A DNA stretch of 64,000 nt from PALSA-278 sp963760285 (lineage in GTDB: Bacteria > Acidobacteriota > Terriglobia > Acidiferrales > UBA7541). Under the pieces are notes generated by a model that saw only the letters and a program-made list of their open reading frames with translations, was not told the origin of the DNA and did no database searches. A program made the position numbers and the translations under genes. Shown here piece after piece: positions 29,858 to 39,341 of the stretch (position 1 is its first letter; every line of letters starts with the position of its first letter). The stretch is from assembly GCA_963760285.1 (NCBI GenBank), contig CAVXCI010000001.1, positions 992,001-1,056,000 on the forward strand, in the 5' to 3' direction.

Positions 29858-31045
29858 ATGTTTCCGACCGATGTTGTCATTCTCGCCGGGGCGCGCACGC
29901 CCATGGCCCGGTATAACGGCGAGTTTCAAAACACCACGGCCATTGATCTCGCCGTGGTGGCTTCGAAGGAGGCTGTGCGCCGGTCCACCGTTGATCCCGC
30001 GGAATTCGATCACGTCATTTTCGGCAACGTGATGCAGACCGCATCGGACGCGCTTTATGGCGCGCGCCATGTGGGATTGAAGGCTGGCCTGCGAGAGGAA
30101 ACGCCCGCCGTAACCGTCAACCGTCTTTGCGGCTCGGGCATTGAATCTGTCAGCCAGGCCGCGCACCGCCTGCTCCTGGGCGAGGCGTCCATGGTTCTCG
30201 CCGGTGGAATGGAAAATATGTCTCAGGCGCCGCATGTGATTCGCGGCGCGCGCAGTGGCTTCCGCCTCGGCGAAGGCAAGCTGGAGGATTCTCTCGCCAG
30301 CGGTCTTTTCGATACCTACTGCGGCTTCTCCATGTCGGACACCGCCGAAAACGTCGCCGTGGAATACGGAATCAACCGCGCGGACTCAGACGCGTTCGCG
30401 CTGCGCAGCCAGTTGCTCGCGGAAATTGCCTTTCAGGCCGGCAAAATGAAGGACGAAATTGTGCCCGTGGAAGTGAAGAAGGGCCGCAAGACGCAAATCG
30501 TCAGCGAAGACGATCACCGCCGTCCGGATACCACCACCGAGGTTCTCGCCGGCCTTCAGCCTTCCTTTAAGAAGGATGGCATCGTCACGGCGGGCAATGC
30601 CAGTGGCATCGTGGACGGCGCCGCCGCCGTGGTCGTCACCCGCGAGAAAACCGCCGCGGATCGCAAAATTCGTCCGCTGGGACGGATTGTTTCCTGGGCC
30701 ACCGCCGGCGTGCCGCCGCGCATCATGGGCATCGGACCGGTTCCCGCCACCCAGAAAGCTCTCCAGCTCGCGGGGCTTAAGCTGGATCAGATGGACCTCA
30801 TCGAAGTGAATGAGGCTTTCGCTCCGCAGTATCTCGCGGTGGAGAAAGCCCTGGGGTTGAACCGCGACCGCGTGAACGTCAATGGCGGCGCCATCGCGCT
30901 CGGCCATCCTCTCGGCGCCACCGGCACACGCCTCCTCCTCACGCTGCTTTTGGAGCTGCGCCGGCGGCAAAAGCGCTACGGACTGGCCACCGCCTGCATC
31001 GGCGGCGGACAGGGAATTGCCATGATTGTTGAATCTGTGTCGTAG
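29858..31045 (+). CDS. Thiolase (acetyl-CoA acetyltransferase)
   Basis: A 395-residue type II thiolase. The acyl-enzyme Cys91 is in NRLCGSGIES, His350 in IALGHPLGATGT, and the second active cysteine Cys380 in CIGGGQG. Adjacent dehydrogenase and crotonase genes indicate a short-chain acyl-CoA pathway: beta-oxidation, or acetoacetyl-CoA/butanoyl-CoA metabolism. The direction cannot be told. A ribosome site (GGAGG, then GAGGAA) precedes the start. First gene of the thl-hbd-crt run. Confidence 0.93.
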   Translation: MFPTDVVILAGARTPMARYNGEFQNTTAIDLAVVASKEAVRRSTVDPAEFDHVIFGNVMQTASDALYGARHVGLKAGLREETPAVTVNRLCGSGIESVSQAAHRLLLGEASMVLAGGMENMSQAPHVIRGARSGFRLGEGKLEDSLASGLFDTYCGFSMSDTAENVAVEYGINRADSDAFALRSQLLAEIAFQAGKMKDEIVPVEVKKGRKTQIVSEDDHRRPDTTTEVLAGLQPSFKKDGIVTAGNASGIVDGAAAVVVTREKTAADRKIRPLGRIVSWATAGVPPRIMGIGPVPATQKALQLAGLKLDQMDLIEVNEAFAPQYLAVEKALGLNRDRVNVNGGAIALGHPLGATGTRLLLTLLLELRRRQKRYGLATACIGGGQGIAMIVESVS

Positions 31046-31074
31046 AATATCCGTTCAACTTAGGGAGGCTGGGA

Positions 31075-31959
31075 ATGGCAATTGAAAAAGTGGGAGTGGC
31101 CGGGTGCGGGCTGATGGGCTCCGGCATCGCGCAGGTAGCCGCCATGGCCGGCTGCGACGTGATCGTTCGCGAAGTTTCACCCGCGCTGGTGGACAAGGGC
31201 CTGAAGTCCATTGAAAAAAACCTGGCCCGCCTGGTGGAGAAGGGAACCATCACCGCCGAAGCGCGCGACGCCATCCGCGGGCGCCTGCGCGGAACCACGG
31301 AAGTGGCCGATTTCCGCGACCGCGATCTGGTGATTGAAGCGATCATTGAGCAGCTTCCCGCCAAGAAGGAAATCTACACCGCGCTGGATTCCGTCTGCCC
31401 GCCGCACGCTATTTTCGCCAGCAATACGTCTTCGCTTTCCATCACGGAAATGGCCACGTTCACAAAACGCCCCACGCGCTTTTTTGGCATGCACTTTTTC
31501 AATCCTGTGCCGGTGATGAAGCTGGTGGAGGTGATCCGCACCATCGCCTCGGACCAGAAGGTTTACGAGGAGCTCATCGCCTTCGCGCAGCGCCTGGGCA
31601 AGACGCCCGTGCGCACCAGCGACCGCACCGGGTTCATCGTCAACCGCCTTCTGGTCCCTTATCTTTTGGACGCTGTGCGCGTCCTCGAAGACGGCACCGC
31701 TTCCATCGAGGACATAGACAATTCCATGAAGCTGGGCTGCGGCCATCCAATGGGGCCGCTGACGCTTCTCGATTTCGTCGGGCTGGATACCACCTATTAC
31801 ATCGCCAACATCATGTTCGACGAATTCCGCGAGCGCCGTTTCGCGCCGCCGCCGCTGCTGAAGCGCATGGTCATGGCGGGATGGAACGGGCGGAAAGCGG
31901 GCCGCGGCTTTTACGATTATTCCGATCCGGCGAATCCGAAGCCGGTGCAGCTTTCCTGA
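31075..31959 (+). CDS. 3-hydroxyacyl-CoA (3-hydroxybutyryl-CoA) dehydrogenase
   Basis: A 294-residue NAD-dependent enzyme. The Rossmann motif GCGLMGSGIA is at residues 10-19, and the catalytic histidine lies in GMHFFNPVPVMKLVEV. The late block NSMKLGCGHPMGPLTLLDFV is characteristic of the FadB/Hbd type. The single-domain length matches Hbd/PaaH. It follows the thiolase by 29 bases and precedes crotonase by 26 bases, so the three are almost certainly one operon. Confidence 0.94.
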   Translation: MAIEKVGVAGCGLMGSGIAQVAAMAGCDVIVREVSPALVDKGLKSIEKNLARLVEKGTITAEARDAIRGRLRGTTEVADFRDRDLVIEAIIEQLPAKKEIYTALDSVCPPHAIFASNTSSLSITEMATFTKRPTRFFGMHFFNPVPVMKLVEVIRTIASDQKVYEELIAFAQRLGKTPVRTSDRTGFIVNRLLVPYLLDAVRVLEDGTASIEDIDNSMKLGCGHPMGPLTLLDFVGLDTTYYIANIMFDEFRERRFAPPPLLKRMVMAGWNGRKAGRGFYDYSDPANPKPVQLS

Positions 31960-31985
31960 GCGCGCAACGAAAGGGACAATTTCCG

Positions 31986-32768
31986 ATGGCCTACGAAAAT
32001 CTGCTCTACGAAGTGAAGGAAAAAATCGCCTTCATCACTTTCAATCGCCCCAAGGTTCTCAACGCGCTCAATCGCCGCACGGTTGAGGAATTGGGCGATT
32101 GCCTCGCCGCCGCGGAAGCGGATGCTGGCGTCCGCGTACTCATCCTCACCGGCGCGGGCGAAAAAGCTTTTGTGGCCGGAGCGGACATCAACGAGCTGGC
32201 GCAGCGCACGCCCGTGGACGGCAAGGATTTCTCGCTTTTCGGCCAGGCGATTTTTCATCGCCTGGAAACTCTAGGCAAGCCATCCATCGCCGCCATCAAT
32301 GGTTTTGCTCTCGGCGGCGGATGCGAACTGGCGCTGTGCTGCTCCATGCGCATCGCCAGCAGCACCGCGCGCCTTGGCCAGCCGGAAGTAAAACTGGGCA
32401 TCATCCCCGGCTATGGCGGTTCGCAGCGCCTCGCCCGCCTTTGCGGCAAGGGCGTCGCACATGAACTAATTCTGAGCGGCGAGATGATTTCCGCCGACGA
32501 AGCTTTGCGCATCGGCCTGGTGAACCGCGTCACCGAGCCCGCCGAGCTTATCTCCACCGCCGAAGGCATCGCGCGCAAGATCATCGCCAACGCGCCGCTG
32601 GCGGTGAAGTTCGCCATGGAAGCCATGGAGCACGGCATGGAAATGACTCAGGAAGAAGGACTGTTCCTCGAAGCCACGCTTTTCGGATTGTGCTGCGCGA
32701 CGGAAGACATGCGAGAAGGCACTCGCGCCTTCATCGAAAAGCGTCCCGCGAATTTCCAGGGACGCTGA
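31986..32768 (+). CDS. Enoyl-CoA hydratase/crotonase
   Basis: A 260-residue crotonase-fold protein. Oxyanion-hole segments are VAGADINELAQ and NGFALGGGCELALCCSMR, and the downstream GIIPGYGGSQRLAR matches enoyl-CoA hydratases. The frame is open further upstream, overlapping the dehydrogenase, but the ATG at 31986 begins MAYENLLYEV, the usual family start, after AAAGGGA. It catalyses hydration of enoyl-CoA within the thl-hbd-crt unit. ribH starts 13 bases after its stop. Confidence 0.92.
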   Translation: MAYENLLYEVKEKIAFITFNRPKVLNALNRRTVEELGDCLAAAEADAGVRVLILTGAGEKAFVAGADINELAQRTPVDGKDFSLFGQAIFHRLETLGKPSIAAINGFALGGGCELALCCSMRIASSTARLGQPEVKLGIIPGYGGSQRLARLCGKGVAHELILSGEMISADEALRIGLVNRVTEPAELISTAEGIARKIIANAPLAVKFAMEAMEHGMEMTQEEGLFLEATLFGLCCATEDMREGTRAFIEKRPANFQGR

Positions 32769-32781
32769 CGCCGCCCACGCC

Positions 32782-33290
32782 ATGGCCCAGACGGAAAAAC
32801 CCACGGAACACCGCGGCTCGCTCAGCGCGGGGGGATTGCGCTTTGGAATAGTCGTCAGCCGGTTCAATAATTTCATCACTGACCGGCTTCTGGCGTCCGC
32901 GCTGGATGCGTTGGCCGCCGCGGGTGCGCGCCCGGCCAGATTGAAATTGTGCGCGTACCCGGCTCGTTTGAAATTCCCGTGGCGGCGCTGCAACTGGCCC
33001 GCGCTGGCCGCTGCGGCGCCGTTATCTGCATCGGCTGCATTCTGCGCGGCGATACTCCGCACTTCGAATACATCGCCACGGAAACCGCGCGCGGCATCCA
33101 GCTCGCCCAGATGGATACCGGCGTGCCCATGATTTTCTGCGTCCTCACCTGCAATACGCTGGAGCAGGCCATTGACCGCGCCGGCCTCAAGAGTGGCAAT
33201 AAAGGTTATGAAGCTGGTCTTGCCGCCGTGGAAATGGCCGCGCTGTCCAAAAAACTCTCCGCGCAAAAATCCCGGCGACGCCCCGCATGA
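32782..33290 (+). pseudogene. ribH: 6,7-dimethyl-8-ribityllumazine synthase, frameshifted
   Basis: Penultimate step of riboflavin synthesis. The first frame gives LRFGIVVSRFNNFITDRLL. The sense then moves to a second frame with IVRVPGSFEIPVAALQLA, ICIGCILRGDTPHFEY and GVPMIFCVLTCNTLEQA, all diagnostic of RibH. The break is near 32935. As a core biosynthetic gene with complete family length, it is more likely misread than dead. Its stop overlaps the nusB start (ATGA). Confidence 0.88.
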
Positions 33291-33696
33291 CGCTTCGCCG
33301 CAAGTCGCGCCAGTTCGCCCTGCAAATGCTGTATCAGCACGAATGTGGCGGCGCCGCTCCACCGCGGACATCGAAAAGAAATTCTGGCGCACCGCGCGCG
33401 CCGCTGAATCCACGCGCGCGTTCGCCAACCAGCTTTTCGAAGGCGCTGCCGCCAAGGCCGCTGAAGGCGACGCTCTGCTGGCCCGCTTCTCCAAGAATTG
33501 GCAGGTGGACCGCATGGCCGTCACCGACCGCTGCATCCTCCGCCTCGCTCTGTGGGAACTTCGCTCCGGCACCGCGCCGCCGGCGGTGGTCCTCGACGAA
33601 GCTGTCGAACTCGCCAAAATCTTTTCCGGCGAAGATTCCGCTGCGTTCGTCAATGGCCTTCTCGACGCCATCCTCAAGTCCGGCGAGATCGCCTGA
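33287..33696 (+). pseudogene. nusB: Transcription antitermination factor NusB, frameshifted
   Basis: Binds boxA RNA with S10 to antiterminate rRNA transcription. The N-terminus reads LRRKSRQFALQMLYQHE. The frame then changes near 33350, and the rest (NQLFEGAA, NWQVDRMAVTDRCILRLALW, PPAVVLDEAVELAKIFSG, FVNGLLDAILK) is classic NusB. The ribH-nusB pairing is common in bacteria. A boxA-like site is seen in the rRNA leader of this same window. Confidence 0.88.
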
Positions 33697-33800
33697 CAGC
33701 AAAAGCTTTCTCTCATCCCTGATCCGAGAGCGTCAGAAATCGCGCTAACCATTCCAGTTGCCTCGGAGGGGTTTCCGTATTACGATTGTGCTATCGATTG

Positions 33801-33833
33801 GCGGAGCGGCATACGCACCGCCAAACGCTCCGC
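33801..33833. promoter_or_regulatory. Inverted repeat upstream of vapBC
   Basis: A perfect 8-bp inverted repeat, GCGGAGCG at 33801-33808 and CGCTCCGC at 33826-33833, ends 16 bases before vapB. An alternative nested pair, TGGCGG/CCGCCA, lies inside it. It is a candidate VapBC autoregulatory operator. Confidence 0.4.
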
Positions 33834-33849
33834 ATCGGGGAGAACTGCC

Positions 33850-34062
33850 ATGGCCACAGTCACTGTTTCGCCGAAATTCCAGATTGTAATTCCCCAGGAA
33901 ATCAGGGAAAAGCTGAAGCTCAAGCCGGGTCAAAAGCTTTTCATGTTCGAATTTGAGGGAAGAATCCAGGTAGAGCCGAAGCGTTCGATTCACGAGTTAA
34001 GAGGGCTGGCCAAAGGAATCCGCTGGGAAGAGGCAGATCGTGACCACAGCGACCGGTTCTAA
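33850..34062 (+). CDS. vapB: AbrB/SpoVT-type antitoxin
   Basis: A 70-residue swapped-hairpin DNA-binding protein. MATVTVSPKFQIVIPQEIRE is the standard AbrB/MazE-like start, followed by LKPGQKLFMFEFEG. The C-terminus (residues 45-70) is charged and would neutralise the toxin. It overlaps the PIN-domain gene by 23 bases in the same direction, the normal antitoxin-first order. A GGGGAGAA ribosome site precedes it. Confidence 0.85.
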   Translation: MATVTVSPKFQIVIPQEIREKLKLKPGQKLFMFEFEGRIQVEPKRSIHELRGLAKGIRWEEADRDHSDRF

Positions 34063-34429
34063 AGTGGTCGTAGTGGATTCGTCCGGGTGGGTGGAATTCC
34101 TCGGCGACACTCCCCGAGCGAATCTGTTCGTTGATTATCTGGCGCGCGAGGACCGGCTGCTTGTGCCTTCTATCGTGGTTTACGAGGTGTGCAAGAAACT
34201 GTTGCGGCTGGAGCTTCGCACGGTCATGGAGAGGTTTTTGTCCCATGCGTTGCGCGCGCATACGGTTTACCTGGACCACTATCTCGCGGTGCTTGCCGCG
34301 CGACTCAGCCTGGAACATAAACTGGCGATGGCGGACGCCATCGTCTATGCCACGGCGCGGAACTCAAATGCCGAGCTGGTGACTGGTGACGCTCATTTCC
34401 GCGGCCTTCCCGGCGTCACCCTCCTGTAG
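34040..34429 (+). CDS. vapC: PIN-domain toxin (VapC-like)
   Basis: A 129-residue PIN-domain ribonuclease. The four acidic active-site residues are identifiable as Asp13 (VVVDSSGW), Glu49 (VVYEVCKK), Asp99 (MADAIVYA) and Asp117 (VTGDAHF). It starts at GTG inside vapB. As a VapC it would cleave tRNA or rRNA when the antitoxin is degraded; this is known for the family and not shown here. The pair sits between nusB and thrS. Confidence 0.88.
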   Translation: MTTATGSKVVVVDSSGWVEFLGDTPRANLFVDYLAREDRLLVPSIVVYEVCKKLLRLELRTVMERFLSHALRAHTVYLDHYLAVLAARLSLEHKLAMADAIVYATARNSNAELVTGDAHFRGLPGVTLL

Positions 34430-34489
34430 ATTCCGATTAGAGAACATGCTGATTCGCAGCGCGGACGGCGCATAGGGTAAAATTGCAAG

Positions 34490-36433
34490 ATGCCAAATGC
34501 TGAACAGATACGGGTGACCCTGCCCGACGGAGCGGTGCGGGAGCTGCCGCGCGGAGTGACCGCTGCGGAGATTGCCCGGCAGATTTCGCCGCGTCTGGCG
34601 AAAGAAGCGCTGGTGGCGCGCGTGGACGGCGAACTCACCGACCTCAGCCGTCCGCTGGAGCAGGACGCGTCCGTGGCCATCCTCACGCAGAAAGATCCCG
34701 ACGCGCTGATGGTTTTCCGCCATTCGGCCGCGCATCTGCTGGCCGCCGCGGTGCTGGAGCTTTATCCCAAGGTCCGGCTGGGCATCGGTCCGCCCATTGA
34801 CACCGGATTTTTCTACGAATTTCTGCGCGAGGAACCGTTCACTCCCGAGGACCTCGCGGGCATCGAAAAAAAGATGCACGAGCTGGCCGCGCAGAACGTC
34901 CCCAACGAGCGCAAGCTGCTGCCCAAACCCAAAGCGCTGAAGCTCTACCAGGAATCGGGACAGACCTTCAAATGCGAGTTGGTGGAAGAAAAAGCCACCG
35001 AGCCCATGGTCTCCTTTTACACCACCGGGAAATTCATGGACTTCTGCCGCGGGCCGCACATTCCCTCCACCGGACGCATCAAGGCGTTCAAGTTGATGAG
35101 CGTCGCGGGCGCCTACTGGAAAGGGCAGGAAGGCAATCCGCAGATGCAGCGCATCTACGGAGCGTGTTTTTTCACCGAAGACGAACTCACCGCTTATCTG
35201 CACCGGCTGGAAGAAGCCAAGCGCCGCGATCATCGCCGGCTGGGTCAGGAGCTGGATCTTTTCAGCGTGGAAGAGGACGCCGGGCCGGGGCTGATTTTCT
35301 GGCATCCCAAGGGCGGGCTGATCCGCAATTTGATTGAAAACTGGCTGCGCGAAGAATTGCAGCGGCGCGGCTACGATCTGGTTTACACGCCGCACATCAT
35401 GCGCAAGCATTTGTGGGAAATCAGCGGCCACACCGGCTTTTACAAGCGACAGCATGTTCGGCGCGCTGGAAGTGGAAAAAGACGACTACCAGCTGAAGCC
35501 CATGAACTGTCCGGGGCACATTTTGATATACAAGTCGCGGCTGCGCAGTTACCGCGAATTGCCCATGCGTCTCGCGGAACTGGGGACCGTTTACCGCTAT
35601 GAGCGCTCCGGCGTGCTGCATGGCTTGCTGCGCGTGCGCGGATTCACCCAGGACGATTCGCACATTTTTTGCATGCCGGAGCAGATGGAAAGCGAAGTGG
35701 GCGCATGCATGGATTTCGCGTTCGCGGTAATGCGCAATTTCGGATTCGACCGCTACGAAGTGGAGCTTTCGGAATGGGACGCGGCTGCATCCGGAAAATT
35801 ACGCCGGCAAGCCGGAAGACTGGAAACGGGCCACCGACGTGCTGGCGTCCACGCTGAACCGGATGAACATTCCGTTCAAGCGCGTCCGAAGGCGAAGCGG
35901 CATTTTACGGCCCCAAAATTGACGTGAAGCTGATTGACGCCATCGGCCGTTCATGGCAACTCACCACGGTGCAGTTTGATTTCAATTTGCCGGCGCGCTT
36001 CGGGCTGGAATACGTCGGCGAAGATGGCGCGCGCCATCAGCCGCTGATGGTGCATCGCGCGCTGCTCGGATCCGTGGAGCGGTTTTTCGGAATTCTGATT
36101 GAGCATTATGCCGGCGCGTTTCCGGCGTGGCTGGCTCCCGTGCAGGTTTCCGTGCTTCCGTTGAGCGAAAAATTTCTGGACTACGCGGCGGAAGGTGACG
36201 GAGCAACTGCAAGGCGCGGCATGCGCGTCCATCTGGACGACCGCAACGAAAAATTGCAAGCCAAAATCCGCGACGCACAGATGCAGAAAATTCCTTACAT
36301 GCTGGTCATCGGCGGGAAAGAAGCCGAAGCGGGAACGGTTTCCGTGCGCCATCGCTCCAAGGGCGACCTCGGGCCGCGCCCACTGGATGATTTCATCGCC
36401 GCCTGCGCGAAGAGATTTCCTCGCGCGCGATAA
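34490..36433 (+). pseudogene. thrS: Threonyl-tRNA synthetase, frameshifted
   Basis: Charges tRNA-Thr. Domains in order: TGS (residues 1-65, IRVTLPDGAVREL), the second additional (editing) domain with FRHSAAHLLAAAVLELYP and FCRGPHIPSTGRIK, the class II catalytic core (motif 2 FTQDDSHIFC; MNCPGHILIYKSR) and the anticodon-binding end (KIPYMLVIGGKEAEAG). At least four frame changes occur, near 35450, 35785, 35890 and 36195, with another possible at the C-terminus. Every family block is present, so indel errors are the best explanation for this essential gene. Confidence 0.9.
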
Positions 36434-36505
36434 ACAGATACTTTCCAGAGCAATTGAATCTGGCGTTGCTGCTATTGTGCGGGCCGAGGGCGCTGTAAAC
36501 TCTGC

Positions 36506-36961
36506 CTAGCGGCGGCTCGGCGCCCGGTATTTTGAGGCGTGCGCACGGCGTCGCGGTGACGGCGGAGCCACGGCATGGCGGGTGAAAATCTGGTCCAGCC
36601 AGCGGGCGAACCTGCCGGGCATTTCGTATTCGTCGCGCATGAGGACGACAGTTGCATTGCCCCGCGATTGCAACTCCCACGATTGCAGGCCGCGCACGCC
36701 GGCGGAATCCTGAAAACGCCATTCCAGCAGACGTCCCCATTCATAGCGAGTGATGACCGCGGTAAGCGACACTTCGTGTTTTCCCAGCGCGCCACTGACA
36801 CGCACTTTTTGCCCCGCGCAGAAATCCGCGCCGCCGCCGGAAATTTCCAACTGGCATTGAATTTCCACTCCATACCAATAGGCCATCCGCTGCGGCACAA
36901 AAAACGCGGCGACTTCATTCACCGGCGCGGCAACCTCTTCGCTGAGTTTAAGGCGCGCCAT
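36506..36961 (-). CDS. SRPBCC-domain protein downstream of M48 peptidase
   Basis: About 150 residues beginning MARLKLSEEVAAPVNEVAAF, with helix-grip features up to MPGRFARWLDQIFTRHAVA. As read, it is fused in frame to the preceding peptidase. In an alternative frame, however, that gene would stop at a TGA overlapping this ATG (TGATG), so a separate coupled gene is likely. Its own C-terminal tail (after RHAVA) looks shifted as well. Ligand unknown. Confidence 0.6.
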   Translation of the reverse strand: MARLKLSEEVAAPVNEVAAFFVPQRMAYWYGVEIQCQLEISGGGADFCAGQKVRVSGALGKHEVSLTAVITRYEWGRLLEWRFQDSAGVRGLQSWELQSRGNATVVLMRDEYEMPGRFARWLDQIFTRHAVAPPSPRRRAHASKYRAPSRR

Positions 36962-38353
36962 CAGCGGACGGCGCAGAGTTGCGGCAGATTGCGCCGACAC
37001 CGCGCCGTAGACATAGGCGGTATTCGCCGTATCGCAGATGCAGGAATGCGAATGCGATTCATCGATGGACGGATGGGAATACAGCCAGAAACGCGCGAAG
37101 CGGCTGGGCGCGGGATCTTCCAGATCAACTTCGCCAAGAATTTGCAGAGATTGCGCGGCCACCTGCGAGGAATCCGGTATCAAGCCGTGGGTCATTTCCA
37201 GTCCGTAAACATCAGCTTGATGTTCGACGTGCCGGCTGAAGGCGTTGGCCACCGGCGTCACGAAAAATCCAGCGATAGCGAGAAACAGCAGCAGCACCGG
37301 CAGCGAAGCCCAGTCGTCCGCGCCGCGAATGCCCCATCGCCCCGCGCGCCGCGCCAGAGTCCAATCCAGCGCGCGATGGGCAAGATAGAGAATAAAAAAT
37401 CCCAGCGCGCCGGCAAATAACATTCCTTCGCGCACGTGCCCCAGAACGTAGTGGCCCATTTCGTGCCCGAAGGTGGCCGCAATTTGATTTGTGTTCATGC
37501 GCGCGATGGTGGTGTCATAAACGACAATGCGTTTTGAATGGCCCAATCCCGTCACATAGGCGTTCAGCACCGTGGCTTTGTCGCTTTCGCGCATCAGAAA
37601 CATTCGCTCCGGCGGAATGTCCACGCCCGCGCGCCGCGAAACCTGTTCCAGCGCCGCCACCAGCGCGGGATCATGCTGCGCCAGCGGCTCAAAATGATGG
37701 AAGAGCGGATCAATCACCAGCGGCTGGAGAAAAACCAGCAGCAGCGAAAGCGGTATCAGCGCCAGCCAGAAATAAAACCACCAGCGCCGCGGGCTGCGCC
37801 GGAGAATACCGTAGAGAATCCACACCGCAACGCTGGCGATCAGCCAATTGACCGACTCGATTCTTCGCCCAGTCCAATACCCAAGAGCCCCAGCTCTGGA
37901 TGGACAGGCCATACGATCAACATACAGATGATGCCAGTAAATAAGAATCGGCATCCGTAAAACGTCCAGGACAAGCAGAAGGAGAGCGGTGAAAACAGCG
38001 GCCTGCACCAACCGAAATCTGGAAATTCTTTCGGCCCAGTCGCGAAAACGTACGGCGACGCGCAGCCGCAGGATGAATAGCAGAATCAGGACAAGATAAA
38101 TCGTTTCGACAAAATATGAAATTGTTTCCAGCCGACCCAGGCGGCGCGCCTTCGCGTAGAGATCCGGCGGCAGCGTATATCGTGTGACTGGAGGGGACGT
38201 TGTTTGCGCGGATTGCGAAACGGGCGCTGACAGGCCAGATGCGCCTCGGTTCACAGAAGCAGTCTGCGCAAGCAGCGGTCGGGAAGGAAAACATACGAGC
38301 AGGAAAATTGAAATCCCCAGACACGCAATCCAAAAGCGGGCCGAGTGGAGCAT
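36962..38353 (-). CDS. M48-family (Ste24-like) membrane metallopeptidase
   Basis: CAAX-protease-type zinc peptidase. A signal sequence (LHSARFWIACLGISIFLL) and multiple membrane segments are followed by the zinc motif FGHEMGHYVLGHV and the downstream ligand region NAFSRHVEHQADVYGLE. FWLYSHPSIDE near the end is the usual family C-terminal block. After it the sense is doubtful: the open frame runs on into an SRPBCC domain, probably because of an indel near 37055. The ATG at 38353 is chosen because it begins the signal peptide. Confidence 0.8.
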
Positions 38354-38618
38354 GGAATGTCCGCGGGATTTTTGCCCCAGGTTCAGAACTCTCTTGCGCA
38401 GAAGGAAGCCGGATTCAATCATTCGGGCGGCGCGTCCCACTGGACGCATATAATATACAGCGAAGCCATCCAATTTCTCCGATTTCCAGATGTGCATAAG
38501 CCTCGTTTTCTCTTTATAGGCGTGTTGCTCAGGATACTTGCTCTCCGAATGATAACTTCTTCGCGCAGTTGAGCGCAGCAAACCGCCAACTCCGCCGCTT
38601 TGCGCTAGGATGGTTTGG

Positions 38619-39239
38619 ATGGCATGGAAAACCTATTCCCGGACTGGTTGGATGTGCGCAGCGCTGGTCCTGCTGGCCGTGGCTCCGTCCGCATTTGGCC
38701 AAATGGTGCAAGGACAGAACCCCGCGCCGTCACTGGCGGAGGTCGCACGTCAAGCGAGGGCTGAAAGGAAGACGCAGCCAAGAACGAAATTCGTTTGGAC
38801 GAATGACAATTTGCCCACAGGTTCGGGCGACGTCAGCGTTGTGGGGGCTCCTTCCGGCGAGACGGCGGAGAGCGCTCATGCCGGGGCCGCTGAAGGCGTC
38901 GCGGCGCAAGCGAACGGCAACGCGGGCGAAAAATCAGCCGCTAAGCAGGCGTCCCTGCGTGAACGATTGACACAGGCGAAAGAACAGCTGGCGAGCCTGC
39001 GCATTGATTTGAATCTGGCTCAGCGCCAGTTCACGCTGGATCAAAATCAGTTCGATGGTAATCCCAACCGCGCCAATGACAGCGATGGCCAAGCTAAACT
39101 CCGGGCGGAATCGCAGTTGGTGGATGAAAAGAAACAGCAGGTGGCCGGAGCGGAAGAGCACGTGGCTCAACTGGAGAAGGAAATGGGACCGGAATCGAAT
39201 GCGCCCGCCCCGGACACAGCGCCCACTCCGCAACCATAA
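38619..39239 (+). CDS. Exported coiled-coil protein
   Basis: A protein of about 206 residues with a signal peptide (CAALVLLAVAPSAFGQ). It has a conserved-looking mature start SLAEVARQARAERK, a low-complexity Gly/Ala region, and a long predicted coiled coil (residues about 115-190, LRERLTQAKEQLASLRIDLN and onward). A proline-rich tail ends it. This layout recurs among acidobacterial secreted proteins, but no function is known. Confidence 0.6.
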   Translation: MAWKTYSRTGWMCAALVLLAVAPSAFGQMVQGQNPAPSLAEVARQARAERKTQPRTKFVWTNDNLPTGSGDVSVVGAPSGETAESAHAGAAEGVAAQANGNAGEKSAAKQASLRERLTQAKEQLASLRIDLNLAQRQFTLDQNQFDGNPNRANDSDGQAKLRAESQLVDEKKQQVAGAEEHVAQLEKEMGPESNAPAPDTAPTPQP

Positions 39240-39341
39240 CCATCTGCCAGCAAAGCCCGCCCCAGTCTGTCAACAACGAGCGGGCTTGCAGCACTTGGCG
39301 CCAGCCTCCGAAGCGCCGGACCACGACCCAAACGGATATGA

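Noticed and set aside
33850..34429. The VapBC pair as part of a larger defence island
   Set aside because: Neighbours are nusB and thrS, and no defence genes lie nearby.
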